A stretch of 64,000 nucleotides of DNA from contig JBDHEI010000012.1 of the NCBI GenBank assembly GCA_039591075.1, positions 1 to 64,000 of the forward strand, written 5' to 3'. The stretch comes from JAOTVV01 sp039591075. GTDB taxonomy: Bacteria > Gemmatimonadota > Gemmatimonadetes > Gemmatimonadales > GWC2-71-9. The position numbers and the translations under genes are program-made. Shown one piece after another: positions 55,139 through 63,856 of this stretch (position 1 is the stretch's first letter; each line of letters opens with the position of its first letter). Below the pieces are notes generated by a model that saw nothing but the letters and a program-made list of their open reading frames with translations, did not search any database and was not told the origin of the DNA.

Positions 55139-57947
55139 CGGATGGGTCCTCCGCCGGGAAGATCTGCGTCAGGTCGAGTGCCGTGGCGGCGAAGGCCCGG
55201 GCGCGGGTTGCCGCCGGACCGTCCGGATCCAGCTCGATCACGCGCTCCCAACACCGGACCGCTTCGCGGAACCGGTGCAGCCGGGCCTCGGCTACTGCCG
55301 AGAGGAAGAAGGCACGCACGTTGGTGCGGTCGTAGGCCAAGAGACGCTCGAACGCATGCAGGGCCTGCTCTGGCCGACCGTCGTCCAGCAATGCCCGGCC
55401 GATCGCTGCCAACGCCTGGACGTTGGAGGGATGCCGGGACAGGAGGTCGGCCAAGAGATTCACCGCGCGCGCCGGGTCGCCGATCCGGCGATGGAGGTCG
55501 GCGAGGGCGAGTAGCGCCTCGGCCGACTGGCGGTCCGCCACGAGGCCCCGTCGGTACGCGGCCTCGGCGGTGGTGAGATCCTCGAGCCGCTCGCACGTGC
55601 GGCCGAGCCCGATCCACGCCAAGACGTCGGATGGCTCGAGCTGCAGCGCGCCGCGGTAAGCGGCACCGGCCTCCCGGAAGGCCCCGAGTGCGAACCGGAT
55701 GTCTCCCTCGAGCTTCAGCAGATCCGCCCGCTGCGGGGCTCGGGCGCGCGCCTCTCGCAGGGCTTCGAGGGCCTTCGCCGGCTGGCCTATGGCGAGCCGG
55801 GCCTCTGCCAGCGTCCCGAGCGCCTCAATCTCCCCGGGGTGCTCGGCGGCGAGGGTCGCGGCCTCGCCCAACGCTGCGCCGGACTTGCCAAGCGCCAACA
55901 GCTGCCGGATCTCGCCCAGTCGGAGATCCGGGCGGTGCGGGGCCGCCTCCCTCGCGACTCGGTAACGCTCCAGCGACTCGCCATACAGGCCGCGGCGTGC
56001 GAACAACTCGCCGAGCAGGGCGTTGCCTTCGATCGGATCGTGGCCGCTCGCCAGCCCCTCGCGCGCCACGTCTGTTGCCCCCTCCAGATCACCCTCAGCG
56101 GCGAGCGCCCTGGCGCGCCGGTAGGGGGAATCGGGCAGGCCGGCTGGTCGTGTTCCTCGTCCGTCCAGATCCGAGAACAGGTCATCCAACAATCCGGCTT
56201 CGAACGCGAATCCTTCGCGGCCGAGTCCGGCCGACACGTCGGCCGCGATCTCGGGCAAGATGACCAGGCTGGGGTCCTCCCGCATGAGGTCGATGGCGAG
56301 CCGGAATCGGCCGGGCTGGTAATACGGATTCAGCGTCTGCGCCCTCGTCACCTCAAGCAACGCCTCCTCGTACTCACCGAGCCGCGAGAGGGCGAAGCTC
56401 AGGCCATAGTGGGCTTCCGCATCGTCGGGATCGGTGTCCAACGCGCGGGCAAACGCGTTGCGCGCGTCGTCATGCCGTCCCAGTTCCGTCAACACCAGAC
56501 CCACGCCATTCCACGCCGCCGGGCTGCCGGGCTCGTGCTCGAGGGCGCCGCGGAACGCGTCCATGGCATACTCGAACTGGCGAAGTTTGAGCAGGAGCAG
56601 GCCAAGGTTCGCTCGAGGGAGGACGGCCGCGGGGTCGGCCTGCATGGCGCGGTGAAAGGCCTGGACGGCTTCGGCATTGCGGCCCAGATGGATGTAGGCC
56701 ACGCCCGCGTTGTTATGAGCGAAGAGCTTCGCCTCTGCCCGGTCCGCCGCCCGGCGGTACGACGCCAGGGCCTCGTCGAACTTACCGAGCTGGTGCAAGA
56801 CGACCCCGCGCTCGTTCCACAGCTTGGCCGGACCGGGCAGCTCCTCGACGAGCTGCTCGTAGAGCTCGAGTGCGGCGGCGTGGTCGCGCCGCAGGAGGTG
56901 CGCTGACGCTGCCGCGGGCAGGACCAGGTTGCGATCGTCACCCTCCTCCAGCGCCAATCGGAATTCGCGCAGCGCCTCGACGTAGAGCCCGCGGCGTCGG
57001 AACCCCAAACCCAGATTGTAGTGCGCCAGGGCGGCACTGGGACGCCGCTCGAACTCGCCCGTTCCGAACGTCGACCGCTTCGGGGCGGACTCGAGCGAGA
57101 GGTGGGCAGATGGTCGACCGATGAGTGGGCTCAGGTGAATGGCGCGCCGAGTGGCCTCGTTGGCCTCTTCATGGCGACCGAGGTCCCCGAGCGCGAAGGC
57201 GAGCTGGTAGTGGGCCTCAGGATCGTTTGGGTCGGAGTCGACAGCGCGCTGGAGCGAGGCCAGCGCAGCCTCGTAGCGGCCAAGCTCGTGGAGCACGGTG
57301 CCGAGATGTCGTTGCGCTGCCGCATGGTCGGGCTCGAGCGCGCAGGCGCGTTCGAGCCATTCGGCCGCGGCCCGTGCTCGGCCGAGCGCCCGTTCGGCGA
57401 GTCCCAGCTCGACGAGGACGTCGACCCTGGGCTCCGCCCGTGCAACCAATGCCTGCAACTCGTCGACGGCCGAATCGTACCGACGGAGAGCGGCGTACAC
57501 CTTTGCGAGGTCCCGCCGGGCTTCATGATCGTCGGGGTCGCTCCGCAAGCGCTCCCGCAGGACCGCGATCTGGCGATCGTAGTGCCCTGACTCGGAGTAC
57601 GCGATCTCCAGATTGCGCCGTGCCGTCCCGAGGCCCTGATCCACGTCGAGCGCCCGACGAAATTGCTCAATCGCCTCGGCCACCATCCCGTGACGGTACA
57701 GCACAACGCCCAGGTTGTTATGAGCACCCGCGTCTGTCGCGTCGATCCGGTCGATCAGCGACAGAAGAATGGTGCGATCGCGCTCGGAGGGGGCCGTGCG
57801 CGCCGACGAGTCAATGGGCAGGGCCATCACGGGCCGGGCATGGGCTGCGGGGCGATCGGTCGACTGTTGGTTAGCCGGTGGGATGCCTCGTCTCCCCGCG
57901 GATCCCGCGTGCGTGTCGTCCATGGACGGAGCGCCGCCCGGGTCCAT
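55128..57947 (-). CDS. 939-residue TPR repeat protein
   Basis: A very long TPR protein: after a short Pro/Ala-rich leader, roughly 20 or more 34-residue helical pairs (for example NNLGVVLYRHGMVAEAIEQFRRALDVD, HYQLAFALGDLGRHEEANEATRRAI, NNAGVAYIHLGRNAEAVQAFHRAMQADP) cover most of the protein. No signal peptide, membrane helix or catalytic motif is visible, so a cytosolic scaffold is likely. The ATG at 57947 (GAGGC upstream, just after the RluD stop) is preferred over the frame extension to 58010. It is the first gene of the MglA/TPR array. Confidence 0.85.
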   Translation of the reverse strand: MDPGGAPSMDDTHAGSAGRRGIPPANQQSTDRPAAHARPVMALPIDSSARTAPSERDRTILLSLIDRIDATDAGAHNNLGVVLYRHGMVAEAIEQFRRALDVDQGLGTARRNLEIAYSESGHYDRQIAVLRERLRSDPDDHEARRDLAKVYAALRRYDSAVDELQALVARAEPRVDVLVELGLAERALGRARAAAEWLERACALEPDHAAAQRHLGTVLHELGRYEAALASLQRAVDSDPNDPEAHYQLAFALGDLGRHEEANEATRRAIHLSPLIGRPSAHLSLESAPKRSTFGTGEFERRPSAALAHYNLGLGFRRRGLYVEALREFRLALEEGDDRNLVLPAAASAHLLRRDHAAALELYEQLVEELPGPAKLWNERGVVLHQLGKFDEALASYRRAADRAEAKLFAHNNAGVAYIHLGRNAEAVQAFHRAMQADPAAVLPRANLGLLLLKLRQFEYAMDAFRGALEHEPGSPAAWNGVGLVLTELGRHDDARNAFARALDTDPDDAEAHYGLSFALSRLGEYEEALLEVTRAQTLNPYYQPGRFRLAIDLMREDPSLVILPEIAADVSAGLGREGFAFEAGLLDDLFSDLDGRGTRPAGLPDSPYRRARALAAEGDLEGATDVAREGLASGHDPIEGNALLGELFARRGLYGESLERYRVAREAAPHRPDLRLGEIRQLLALGKSGAALGEAATLAAEHPGEIEALGTLAEARLAIGQPAKALEALREARARAPQRADLLKLEGDIRFALGAFREAGAAYRGALQLEPSDVLAWIGLGRTCERLEDLTTAEAAYRRGLVADRQSAEALLALADLHRRIGDPARAVNLLADLLSRHPSNVQALAAIGRALLDDGRPEQALHAFERLLAYDRTNVRAFFLSAVAEARLHRFREAVRCWERVIELDPDGPAATRARAFAATALDLTQIFPAEDPSDGD

Positions 57948-57948
57948 G

Positions 57949-58953
57949 TCATGCCTCGAAGAAGCGAAGGTACGCGAGGGCATCCGTCCGATCAAGGAAC
58001 TGCTCGTCATTCGACGCAGCGGCCAGGGCGCCTCGAAGGTCCTCCGGCCATTCGCTCCGGAACTGTACTGGCGATCCGGTCACGGGATGGATGAAGCGCA
58101 GCGATGCGGCGTGCAACGCCTGGCGTGGAGCGGCCCGTTCGATCGTTTCCGCCGCGGGCCGCTGCGATCCGGTGACACGCCGCGCTCCGCCGTGTCCATA
58201 GGTCGGATCGCCCACGATCGGGTGTCCGACGTGTGCCAAGTGTACGCGGATCTGGTGCGTACGGCCGGTGACGAGCGCCACATGCACCAGGTCGCACACC
58301 AGGAACCGGGCGACGTGCCGAACACGCGACACCGCCTGCCGGCCAGTCGCGAGCACGGCCATCCGCTTGCGGTCTTTCGGATGCCGGGCCACCGGCGCGT
58401 CGATGTCGAGTTGACCGCTCACGTGCCCCCAGATGAGCGCAGCGTAGTGTCGCTCGATCTGGCGCCGTCCGATGGCCCCGGCCAGCGTCCGGTGGGCCAC
58501 CTCGGTCTTCGCGACGACCAGCAGTCCCGATGTGTCCTTGTCCAGCCGGTGTACGATCCCGGGACGCCCGCTCTGCCCGCCGGTGAGCGTCGTTCCCCGC
58601 GCGACCAGTGCATTGAGCAAGGTGTCGTCCCAGTGCCCCGGTGCGGGATGCACGACGAGGCCGGCCGGCTTGTCGAGGACCATCAGTGCGTCGTCTTCGT
58701 AGACCACGCTGAGTGCCCGAGCCCGAGGCACCAGATGTCGAGGCAGCGCCACGTCGGGGATCTCCACGACGACCTGATCGCCCCGCTGCAACGTGCGTGA
58801 CGCGCGGGCAGATTCGCTGTTGACCCGAACCTGGCCATCGGCTATGAGGCGGGCGGCGTGCGTTCGGGAAAACGAGAGCTGATCGGCGAGAAAGCGGTCG
58901 AGCCGCTCCGTGGCGTCGGCGACGATGGAAAAGGCGTGCGCGATGGCCGAAAT
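57949..58953 (-). CDS. RluD-type pseudouridine synthase (non-canonical start)
   Basis: RluA/RluD-family pseudouridine synthase modifying 23S rRNA. The 334-residue product has an N-terminal S4 RNA-binding domain (RLDRFLADQLSFSRTHAARLIADGQVRVN) and the catalytic domain with GIVHRLDKDTSG (catalytic Asp), YAALIWG and VTGRTHQIRVHLAH. No ATG, GTG or TTG exists in this frame ahead of the S4 domain before an upstream stop; the first canonical codon, TTG 58791, would remove most of S4. I place the start at the ATT at 58953, 9 bases after a perfect AGGAGG that lies inside the last lspA codons. This start is inference; the family call is firm. Confidence 0.88.
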   Translation of the reverse strand: MSAIAHAFSIVADATERLDRFLADQLSFSRTHAARLIADGQVRVNSESARASRTLQRGDQVVVEIPDVALPRHLVPRARALSVVYEDDALMVLDKPAGLVVHPAPGHWDDTLLNALVARGTTLTGGQSGRPGIVHRLDKDTSGLLVVAKTEVAHRTLAGAIGRRQIERHYAALIWGHVSGQLDIDAPVARHPKDRKRMAVLATGRQAVSRVRHVARFLVCDLVHVALVTGRTHQIRVHLAHVGHPIVGDPTYGHGGARRVTGSQRPAAETIERAAPRQALHAASLRFIHPVTGSPVQFRSEWPEDLRGALAAASNDEQFLDRTDALAYLRFFEA

Positions 58954-58957
58954 GCGC

Positions 58958-59476
58958 TCAGGCCTCCTGAGGGTCTGTTTGCTCCGCCGCCTCGTCGTGG
59001 TAGTGCCGACCCTCCTGCCACAGCACCGCGGCGAGCGCCAGTGCGCCGCAGCTCACTGCCATGTCGGCCACATTGAAAGTGGGCCAGTGGAACGACCCGA
59101 TTTGGACATCGATGAAGTCGACCACACCGCGCACCGATCGAAGCCGGTCCACAAGGTTCCCGACCGCCCCCCCACACACCATCGCCAAGGCCGTGAGGCG
59201 AAACCACTGCGCGGGAGCCGTGTGGCGAACCATCGATCCCAGCACGATCAGCGCCACCACGGCCAGCACCATGAAGACCCAGCGCGAGTAGGAGCCGACG
59301 TGGATACCGAACGCGGCACCGGGATTGTAGACAAGCCGCAACGTCAGCCAGTCACCGAGCACCCGGGTCGGCATCAGCCCAAGCGTCGCCACGGCGATCT
59401 GCTTGGTCACGAAGTCGAGAAGGACAACCGAGCCGGCTACGCCCCAGAAGAGCGTTCGCCTAGTCCCGCTTGGCAT
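58958..59476 (-). CDS. lspA: Lipoprotein signal peptidase LspA
   Basis: Inner-membrane aspartyl protease removing signal peptides of lipoproteins. The 172 residues have four membrane helices and the conserved blocks DFVTK near the first helix, YNPGAAFG, the GGAVGNLVDRLRSVRGVVDFID motif (catalytic Asp) and FNVADMAVSCG (second catalytic Asp). The ATG at 59476 has AAGGAAG upstream and overlaps the DksA-like stop by 17 bases. A longer open frame upstream is not conserved. Confidence 0.95.
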   Translation of the reverse strand: MPSGTRRTLFWGVAGSVVLLDFVTKQIAVATLGLMPTRVLGDWLTLRLVYNPGAAFGIHVGSYSRWVFMVLAVVALIVLGSMVRHTAPAQWFRLTALAMVCGGAVGNLVDRLRSVRGVVDFIDVQIGSFHWPTFNVADMAVSCGALALAAVLWQEGRHYHDEAAEQTDPQEA

Positions 59477-59843
59477 CTTCTTCCTTAGCCTTGCACTTGA
59501 TGCAGAGCCGTGCGTGCGGCAGGGCGTCGAGCCGCTCGAACCCGATGGGCTCCCCGCACTCGTGACACACGCCGAAGTCCTCAGGCTTGGCATAGAGCCG
59601 ACGCAACGCCTCGTTCACATGCCACAAGTACCGCCCCTCCTTCGACGCGAACAGGAATTGTTTCTCCCGCTCCATCGCGTCGGTCCCTTGGTCCGCCATG
59701 TGAAACGAATAAGAGGAGAGATCGCCGTCGGACGCCTGCAACGTGCCACTGAATTGCTCGTCGTAGTGCCCAAGTTCCTTCATTACACGGGCTCGCTCCT
59801 CGAGAAGTCGCTGTTCGAGGTGGGCCAGCTGTTTCTTTCTCAT
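59460..59843 (-). CDS. DksA/TraR-family C4 zinc-finger protein
   Basis: A 127-residue protein: an N-terminal coiled coil (LEQRLLEERARVMKEL) with the acidic tip region around ASDGDLSS, then a C4 zinc finger CHECGEPIGFERL with CIKCK completing it. DksA-type proteins bind RNA polymerase through the secondary channel, often with ppGpp; whether this short form does so is unknown, as the tip is not DxxDxA. Start at 59843; it lies 33 bases after the ileS stop. Confidence 0.9.
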   Translation of the reverse strand: MRKKQLAHLEQRLLEERARVMKELGHYDEQFSGTLQASDGDLSSYSFHMADQGTDAMEREKQFLFASKEGRYLWHVNEALRRLYAKPEDFGVCHECGEPIGFERLDALPHARLCIKCKAKEEDAKRD

Positions 59844-59876
59844 AGCCGTTTCATCCCCTGCCTGCTCGACCGCTGT

Positions 59877-62800
59877 CTAGGTACCGTCTGGAGTGCTTCG
59901 CCGGACGGAGATGACTGCCTCGCGGCCGTCGATGTCCACCCGTTCGAGCCCGTCTGGATCCGGCAGCTCGATCCCGACCTCCAGTCTGCGGGCCAGCGTC
60001 TCCCCGCAGATCACGTCGCGATACGCGTCGGCCGCCGCCGCGACCTCCGTGGCCCCCGCAATGCCCAGCTCAATCCGGGTATTGTAATCGTATCCGGCCT
60101 CTTTTCGTAGCCTCTGCACCCGATTGATCATCTCGCGGGCGATGCCTTCTTGCCGCAACTCCTCAGTGAGATGGGGATCGAGCGCCGCCACATAGGGGCC
60201 GTCGCTCTGCACCAACCAATCGGTGGTCACGGCCCGCTCGACCACCACGTCGTCGGGATCGTAGTCGAAGGTCCGGCCGTCGAGGGTCACGCGCACGCCT
60301 CGGCCAGCTTCCAGCTCTCGCAGCTGATCCGGCGTAAGCCGCGCCGTGGTCTCCGCCGCCTGCGGCGTGTCTTTGCCATATCGCTTGCCCAGCGACCGGA
60401 AGTTGGGCTTCGGCTTCAGACGCACGAGCTCCTCGTCGGAGACCACGATTCCGACGGCGTGGACATTGATCTCGGCCGCCAAGACCTCTATGAACTCGTC
60501 GAACGCCGCCCCCCGAACCGCCGGGGGCACGGCCACGTGCATCCGAGCCAGCGGCTGCCGCACCCTGAGGGAAGCCTCTTCGCGCGCCGCCCGGGCCAGC
60601 GAGGCCAGCCGCCGGGTGGCATCCATCGCCGCTTCGATGGCGGCGTCGGTGCGGCCCTGCGACTCGGGAAACGCCGCGAGGTGCGCCGAAGTGCCCGTCA
60701 GGCGTCGATGGATGGCGTCGCTGATGAACGGGGCGGCCGGCGCCAACAGGCGTGCCACCGTCATGAGCGCCTCATACAGGGTGGCCAGCGCCGCCGGATC
60801 TGCGGTGGCGTCCGGCGCCCAGAAGCGGCGCCGATTGACTCGGACATACCAGTTCGAGAGGTCGTTGTCGCAAAAATCGACGATGGCCCGCACGCCGCTG
60901 GTGACGTCGTACCCCGACCAGGCAGCTCGGACGGTCTCCACGAGACCGTCCAGCCGACCGACGAGCCAGCGGTCCACCAGTGGCCGGTCGGCGACCGCCG
61001 GCCCTGCACCCGGTGTCCAGTCCTCCGCATAAAGCGCGAAGAACCCGTAGGTGTTCCGCAGGCGGTTCAAGAAACCCGACGCCACGTCGCGAATTGCGGT
61101 GGAGTCAAAACGCTTGGGAAGCCAGACCTGACTCGACGCCAGCAGGTACAGGCGGACCGCATCGGCGCCGAACTCGCCCACCGCCTGCCACGGATCGACC
61201 ACGTTGCCGACGCGTTTCGACATCTTGCGGCCGTCGGCGTCGAGCACCAGCCCGTTCACTATGACATGCCGGTAGGCTGGGCTGTCCGACACCCCCGCGG
61301 CAATGGCGAGCAGCGAGTAGAACCAGCCGCGGGTTTGATCCAGTCCCTCGCAGATGAAATCCGCCGGGAAATGGTGCTCGAATTCGCGCTCGTGCTCGAA
61401 GGGATAATGCCACTGCGCGTACGGCATCGATCCGGAGTCGAACCAGGCGTCGATCACTTCGGGCACCCGGCGCATGATCCCGCCGCAGTCCGCATGGTCG
61501 CAGCGGAAAGTGAGCGCGTCGATGAACGGCTTGTGCGGGTCGAAGTCGTTGGGCAAAGGCGCGCCCGATCGCTCCTCGAGTTCGGCGTAGGATCCGATCA
61601 CGACGCGGTGATCGCGTTCTCGATCGCACACCCAGATCGGGAGCGGCGTACCCCAATAACGGTCGCGCGACAGCGCCCAGTCGACGTTGTTCTCGAGCCA
61701 TTCCCCGAACCGCCCTTCCCCGACCTCGGGTGGCGCCCACGCCACGTCGTGGTTGATGCGAAGCATGGCATCCTTGTACGCAGTCGTGCGCACGAACCAC
61801 GACTCCCGCGCGTAGTAGATGAGCGGGGAGTCGCACCGCCAGCAGAACGGGTACGTGTGCTCGTAACCCTCGGGCTGGTAGCGACCGAATAGCTTCCCCT
61901 CCCGCTGGAGCCGGTCAGCGATCACGGGGTTGGCCTCGAACACGGTGCGCCCCTCGATCGCCCCCCACACCGCCCCCACGAACCGCCCGGAGGCATCGAC
62001 GGGGTTCACGAACGCGAGCCCCTCCCGCTGGATCGCGGCGTAGTCATCGGCGCCGAACGCCGGGGCCAGATGCACCAGGCCGGTGCCCTCTTCGTTGGTC
62101 ACGAACTCCCCGGCTACCACGCGGAACGCTTGGTCGGCGTCGACCGGGATGGCGTCCAGCAGCTGCTCGTAGCGCCAACCCACCAGGTCCCGCCCCTGGT
62201 ATTCCCCGGTCTTGGGAAAACTCGCCAGCGGCTTGCCTCCGGTCGCCCCGGGAAAGGTGCGCTGCTCCGCAATCACCCGTTCGGCGATCACCCGCATCCC
62301 ATCGACCTCGTGTTCCACATAGGTGAAATCCGGGTGCACCGCCACGGCCACGTTGGACGGCAGTGTCCACGGCGTCGTGGTCCACACCAGGAGGAACCGC
62401 TCAGGCTCACCCGGCACGCGGAACAGCACGTGGATCGAGGGCGACCGATGGGTGGCGTAGCCCTGCGCCAACTCGTGACTCGGCAGCACCTTGTACCCTT
62501 GATACAGGCGGTCCCGGTCGTAGAGTCGCCGCAGCAGCCACCACACGGTCTCGATGTATTCCTTGGTGTACGTGACATACGGACGGCTGTAGTCGAGCCA
62601 ATACCCGATGCGCTCGGAGAGCGACTCCCATTCTGCCTTGTACTGAAACACGCTCTCGCGACACCGGCGGTTGAACTCCGTGACCCCGAACCGCTCGATG
62701 TCGGCTTTTCCGCTCAGTGCGAGGGCTTTCTCGACCTCGATCTCCACGGGGAGCCCGTGAGTGTCCCACCCCGCGATGCGGGTCACCGAGCGCCCCAGCA

Positions 62801-63020
62801 TTGTGTGGTAGCGACACACGAGGTCCTTGATGGTCCGGGCGAAGACGTGGTGAATGCCCGGGCGGCCGTTGGCCGTCGGTGGCCCCTCGTAGAACACGAA
62901 CGGCTCACCACCCTGGGTCGCGTCCAACGTACGCCGGAACAGGCGCTCCTCCTGCCACTGCTCCAGCACACGGCGCTCGAAGGCGTCGGGACCGGTGTAG
63001 TCGATCGGCTCGTATGTCAT
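59877..63020 (-). CDS. ileS: Isoleucyl-tRNA synthetase, type 2, with GIHH signature
   Basis: Class Ia synthetase charging tRNA-Ile. The 1047-residue length, GWDTHGLPVEIEVEKAL, the RYWGTPLPIW motif and the absence of a C-terminal Cys4 zinc finger fit the type 2 (eukaryote-like) IleRS. KMSKRVGN is normal. At the HxGH position, however, residues 55-58 read G-I-H-H (PGIHHVFARTIKD, bases 62858-62847). Swapped GxHH signatures in type 2 IleRS are reported to give very strong mupirocin resistance while keeping activity. The ATG at 63020 overlaps the punA stop by 4 bases. The CP1 editing domain and anticodon-binding domain are present. Confidence 0.96.
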   Translation of the reverse strand: MTYEPIDYTGPDAFERRVLEQWQEERLFRRTLDATQGGEPFVFYEGPPTANGRPGIHHVFARTIKDLVCRYHTMLGRSVTRIAGWDTHGLPVEIEVEKALALSGKADIERFGVTEFNRRCRESVFQYKAEWESLSERIGYWLDYSRPYVTYTKEYIETVWWLLRRLYDRDRLYQGYKVLPSHELAQGYATHRSPSIHVLFRVPGEPERFLLVWTTTPWTLPSNVAVAVHPDFTYVEHEVDGMRVIAERVIAEQRTFPGATGGKPLASFPKTGEYQGRDLVGWRYEQLLDAIPVDADQAFRVVAGEFVTNEEGTGLVHLAPAFGADDYAAIQREGLAFVNPVDASGRFVGAVWGAIEGRTVFEANPVIADRLQREGKLFGRYQPEGYEHTYPFCWRCDSPLIYYARESWFVRTTAYKDAMLRINHDVAWAPPEVGEGRFGEWLENNVDWALSRDRYWGTPLPIWVCDRERDHRVVIGSYAELEERSGAPLPNDFDPHKPFIDALTFRCDHADCGGIMRRVPEVIDAWFDSGSMPYAQWHYPFEHEREFEHHFPADFICEGLDQTRGWFYSLLAIAAGVSDSPAYRHVIVNGLVLDADGRKMSKRVGNVVDPWQAVGEFGADAVRLYLLASSQVWLPKRFDSTAIRDVASGFLNRLRNTYGFFALYAEDWTPGAGPAVADRPLVDRWLVGRLDGLVETVRAAWSGYDVTSGVRAIVDFCDNDLSNWYVRVNRRRFWAPDATADPAALATLYEALMTVARLLAPAAPFISDAIHRRLTGTSAHLAAFPESQGRTDAAIEAAMDATRRLASLARAAREEASLRVRQPLARMHVAVPPAVRGAAFDEFIEVLAAEINVHAVGIVVSDEELVRLKPKPNFRSLGKRYGKDTPQAAETTARLTPDQLRELEAGRGVRVTLDGRTFDYDPDDVVVERAVTTDWLVQSDGPYVAALDPHLTEELRQEGIAREMINRVQRLRKEAGYDYNTRIELGIAGATEVAAAADAYRDVICGETLARRLEVGIELPDPDGLERVDIDGREAVISVRRSTPDGT

Positions 63021-63856
63021 CGGGTCATCCTGTCGACCACGCCGGTCACCAACCGGGTGAGATCGGGCTCGGCCTTCCGGGCCGTCGCGATGATCGTCGA
63101 CACGTCGGCCGGCTCCAGTGCATCAGGGAGACAGGCGTCGGTGATGATCGAGATCCCGAGCACCCGCATGCCGCCGTGCACAGCCACGATCACCTCCGGC
63201 ACGGTGGACATACCGACCACGTCCGCACCGATGCTCCGCAGGAATCGATATTCAGCCGGGGTCTCCAGATTGGGACCGGTGACCGCCACATACACGCCCT
63301 CGCGCAGGGTGAGCTTGAGATCGCGGGCCACCTCACGGGCCAACCCGCGCAGCTCACCATCGTACGGCTCCGACATGTCGGGAAACCGCGGGCCGAGCGC
63401 GTCGTCGTTCGGTCCCACGAGGGGGTTGTCGCCCAGCAGGTTGATGTGGTCGGCGATCAAGACGAGATCGCCCGGTGCCCAGAGGGGATGCATGCCGCCG
63501 CAGGCGTTGGACACCACGAGGATCTCGGCGCCAAGCGCCCGCAGCACCCGGACGGGGAAACCGATCTCGGGAAGCGTGTAGCCCTCGTAGCGATGGAATC
63601 GCCCCTGCATGGCCACGACCGGCGCACCGGCAAGGCGCCCGGCCAGGAGCCGGCCGGCGTGAGTCTCGACCGTGGGGATCGGGAATCCCGGAATCCGCTC
63701 GTAGCGGAACTCGGCCTCGATCGCGATCTCTTCGGCGAGCCCGCCGAGGCCCGTGCCGAGGATCAGCCCGACGGATGGCTCGAGCGCCGTGTGTTCGCGG
63801 ATCACCGCCACGGCGCGATCGATGGCCGTCCGCTGCGCGGCGGCGGCCACGGTCAC
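63017..63856 (-). CDS. punA: Purine-nucleoside phosphorylase (PNP-I trimeric type)
   Basis: Phosphorolytic cleavage of purine nucleosides in salvage. The 279 residues show LGTGLGGLAEE, the H-containing HRYEGYT, VVSNACGGMHP with DLVLIADHINL, and TGPNLETPAEYRFLRS with the purine-site Glu and GMSTVPEVIVA. These place it in the trimeric low-molecular-weight class (inosine/guanosine). The start is a GTG at 63856 overlapping the stop of the DivIVA-like gene by 4 bases. Confidence 0.94.
   Translation of the reverse strand: MTVAAAAQRTAIDRAVAVIREHTALEPSVGLILGTGLGGLAEEIAIEAEFRYERIPGFPIPTVETHAGRLLAGRLAGAPVVAMQGRFHRYEGYTLPEIGFPVRVLRALGAEILVVSNACGGMHPLWAPGDLVLIADHINLLGDNPLVGPNDDALGPRFPDMSEPYDGELRGLAREVARDLKLTLREGVYVAVTGPNLETPAEYRFLRSIGADVVGMSTVPEVIVAVHGGMRVLGISIITDACLPDALEPADVSTIIATARKAEPDLTRLVTGVVDRMTR

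Noticed and set aside
55128..57947. Repetitive DNA in the long TPR gene as a tandem repeat array
   Set aside because: Repeats are at the protein level (34-residue TPR helices); the nucleotide sequence shows no near-identical units.
60150..61892. 580-codon plus-strand open frame opposite ileS
   Set aside because: Antisense shadow; IleRS motifs on the other strand are unambiguous.
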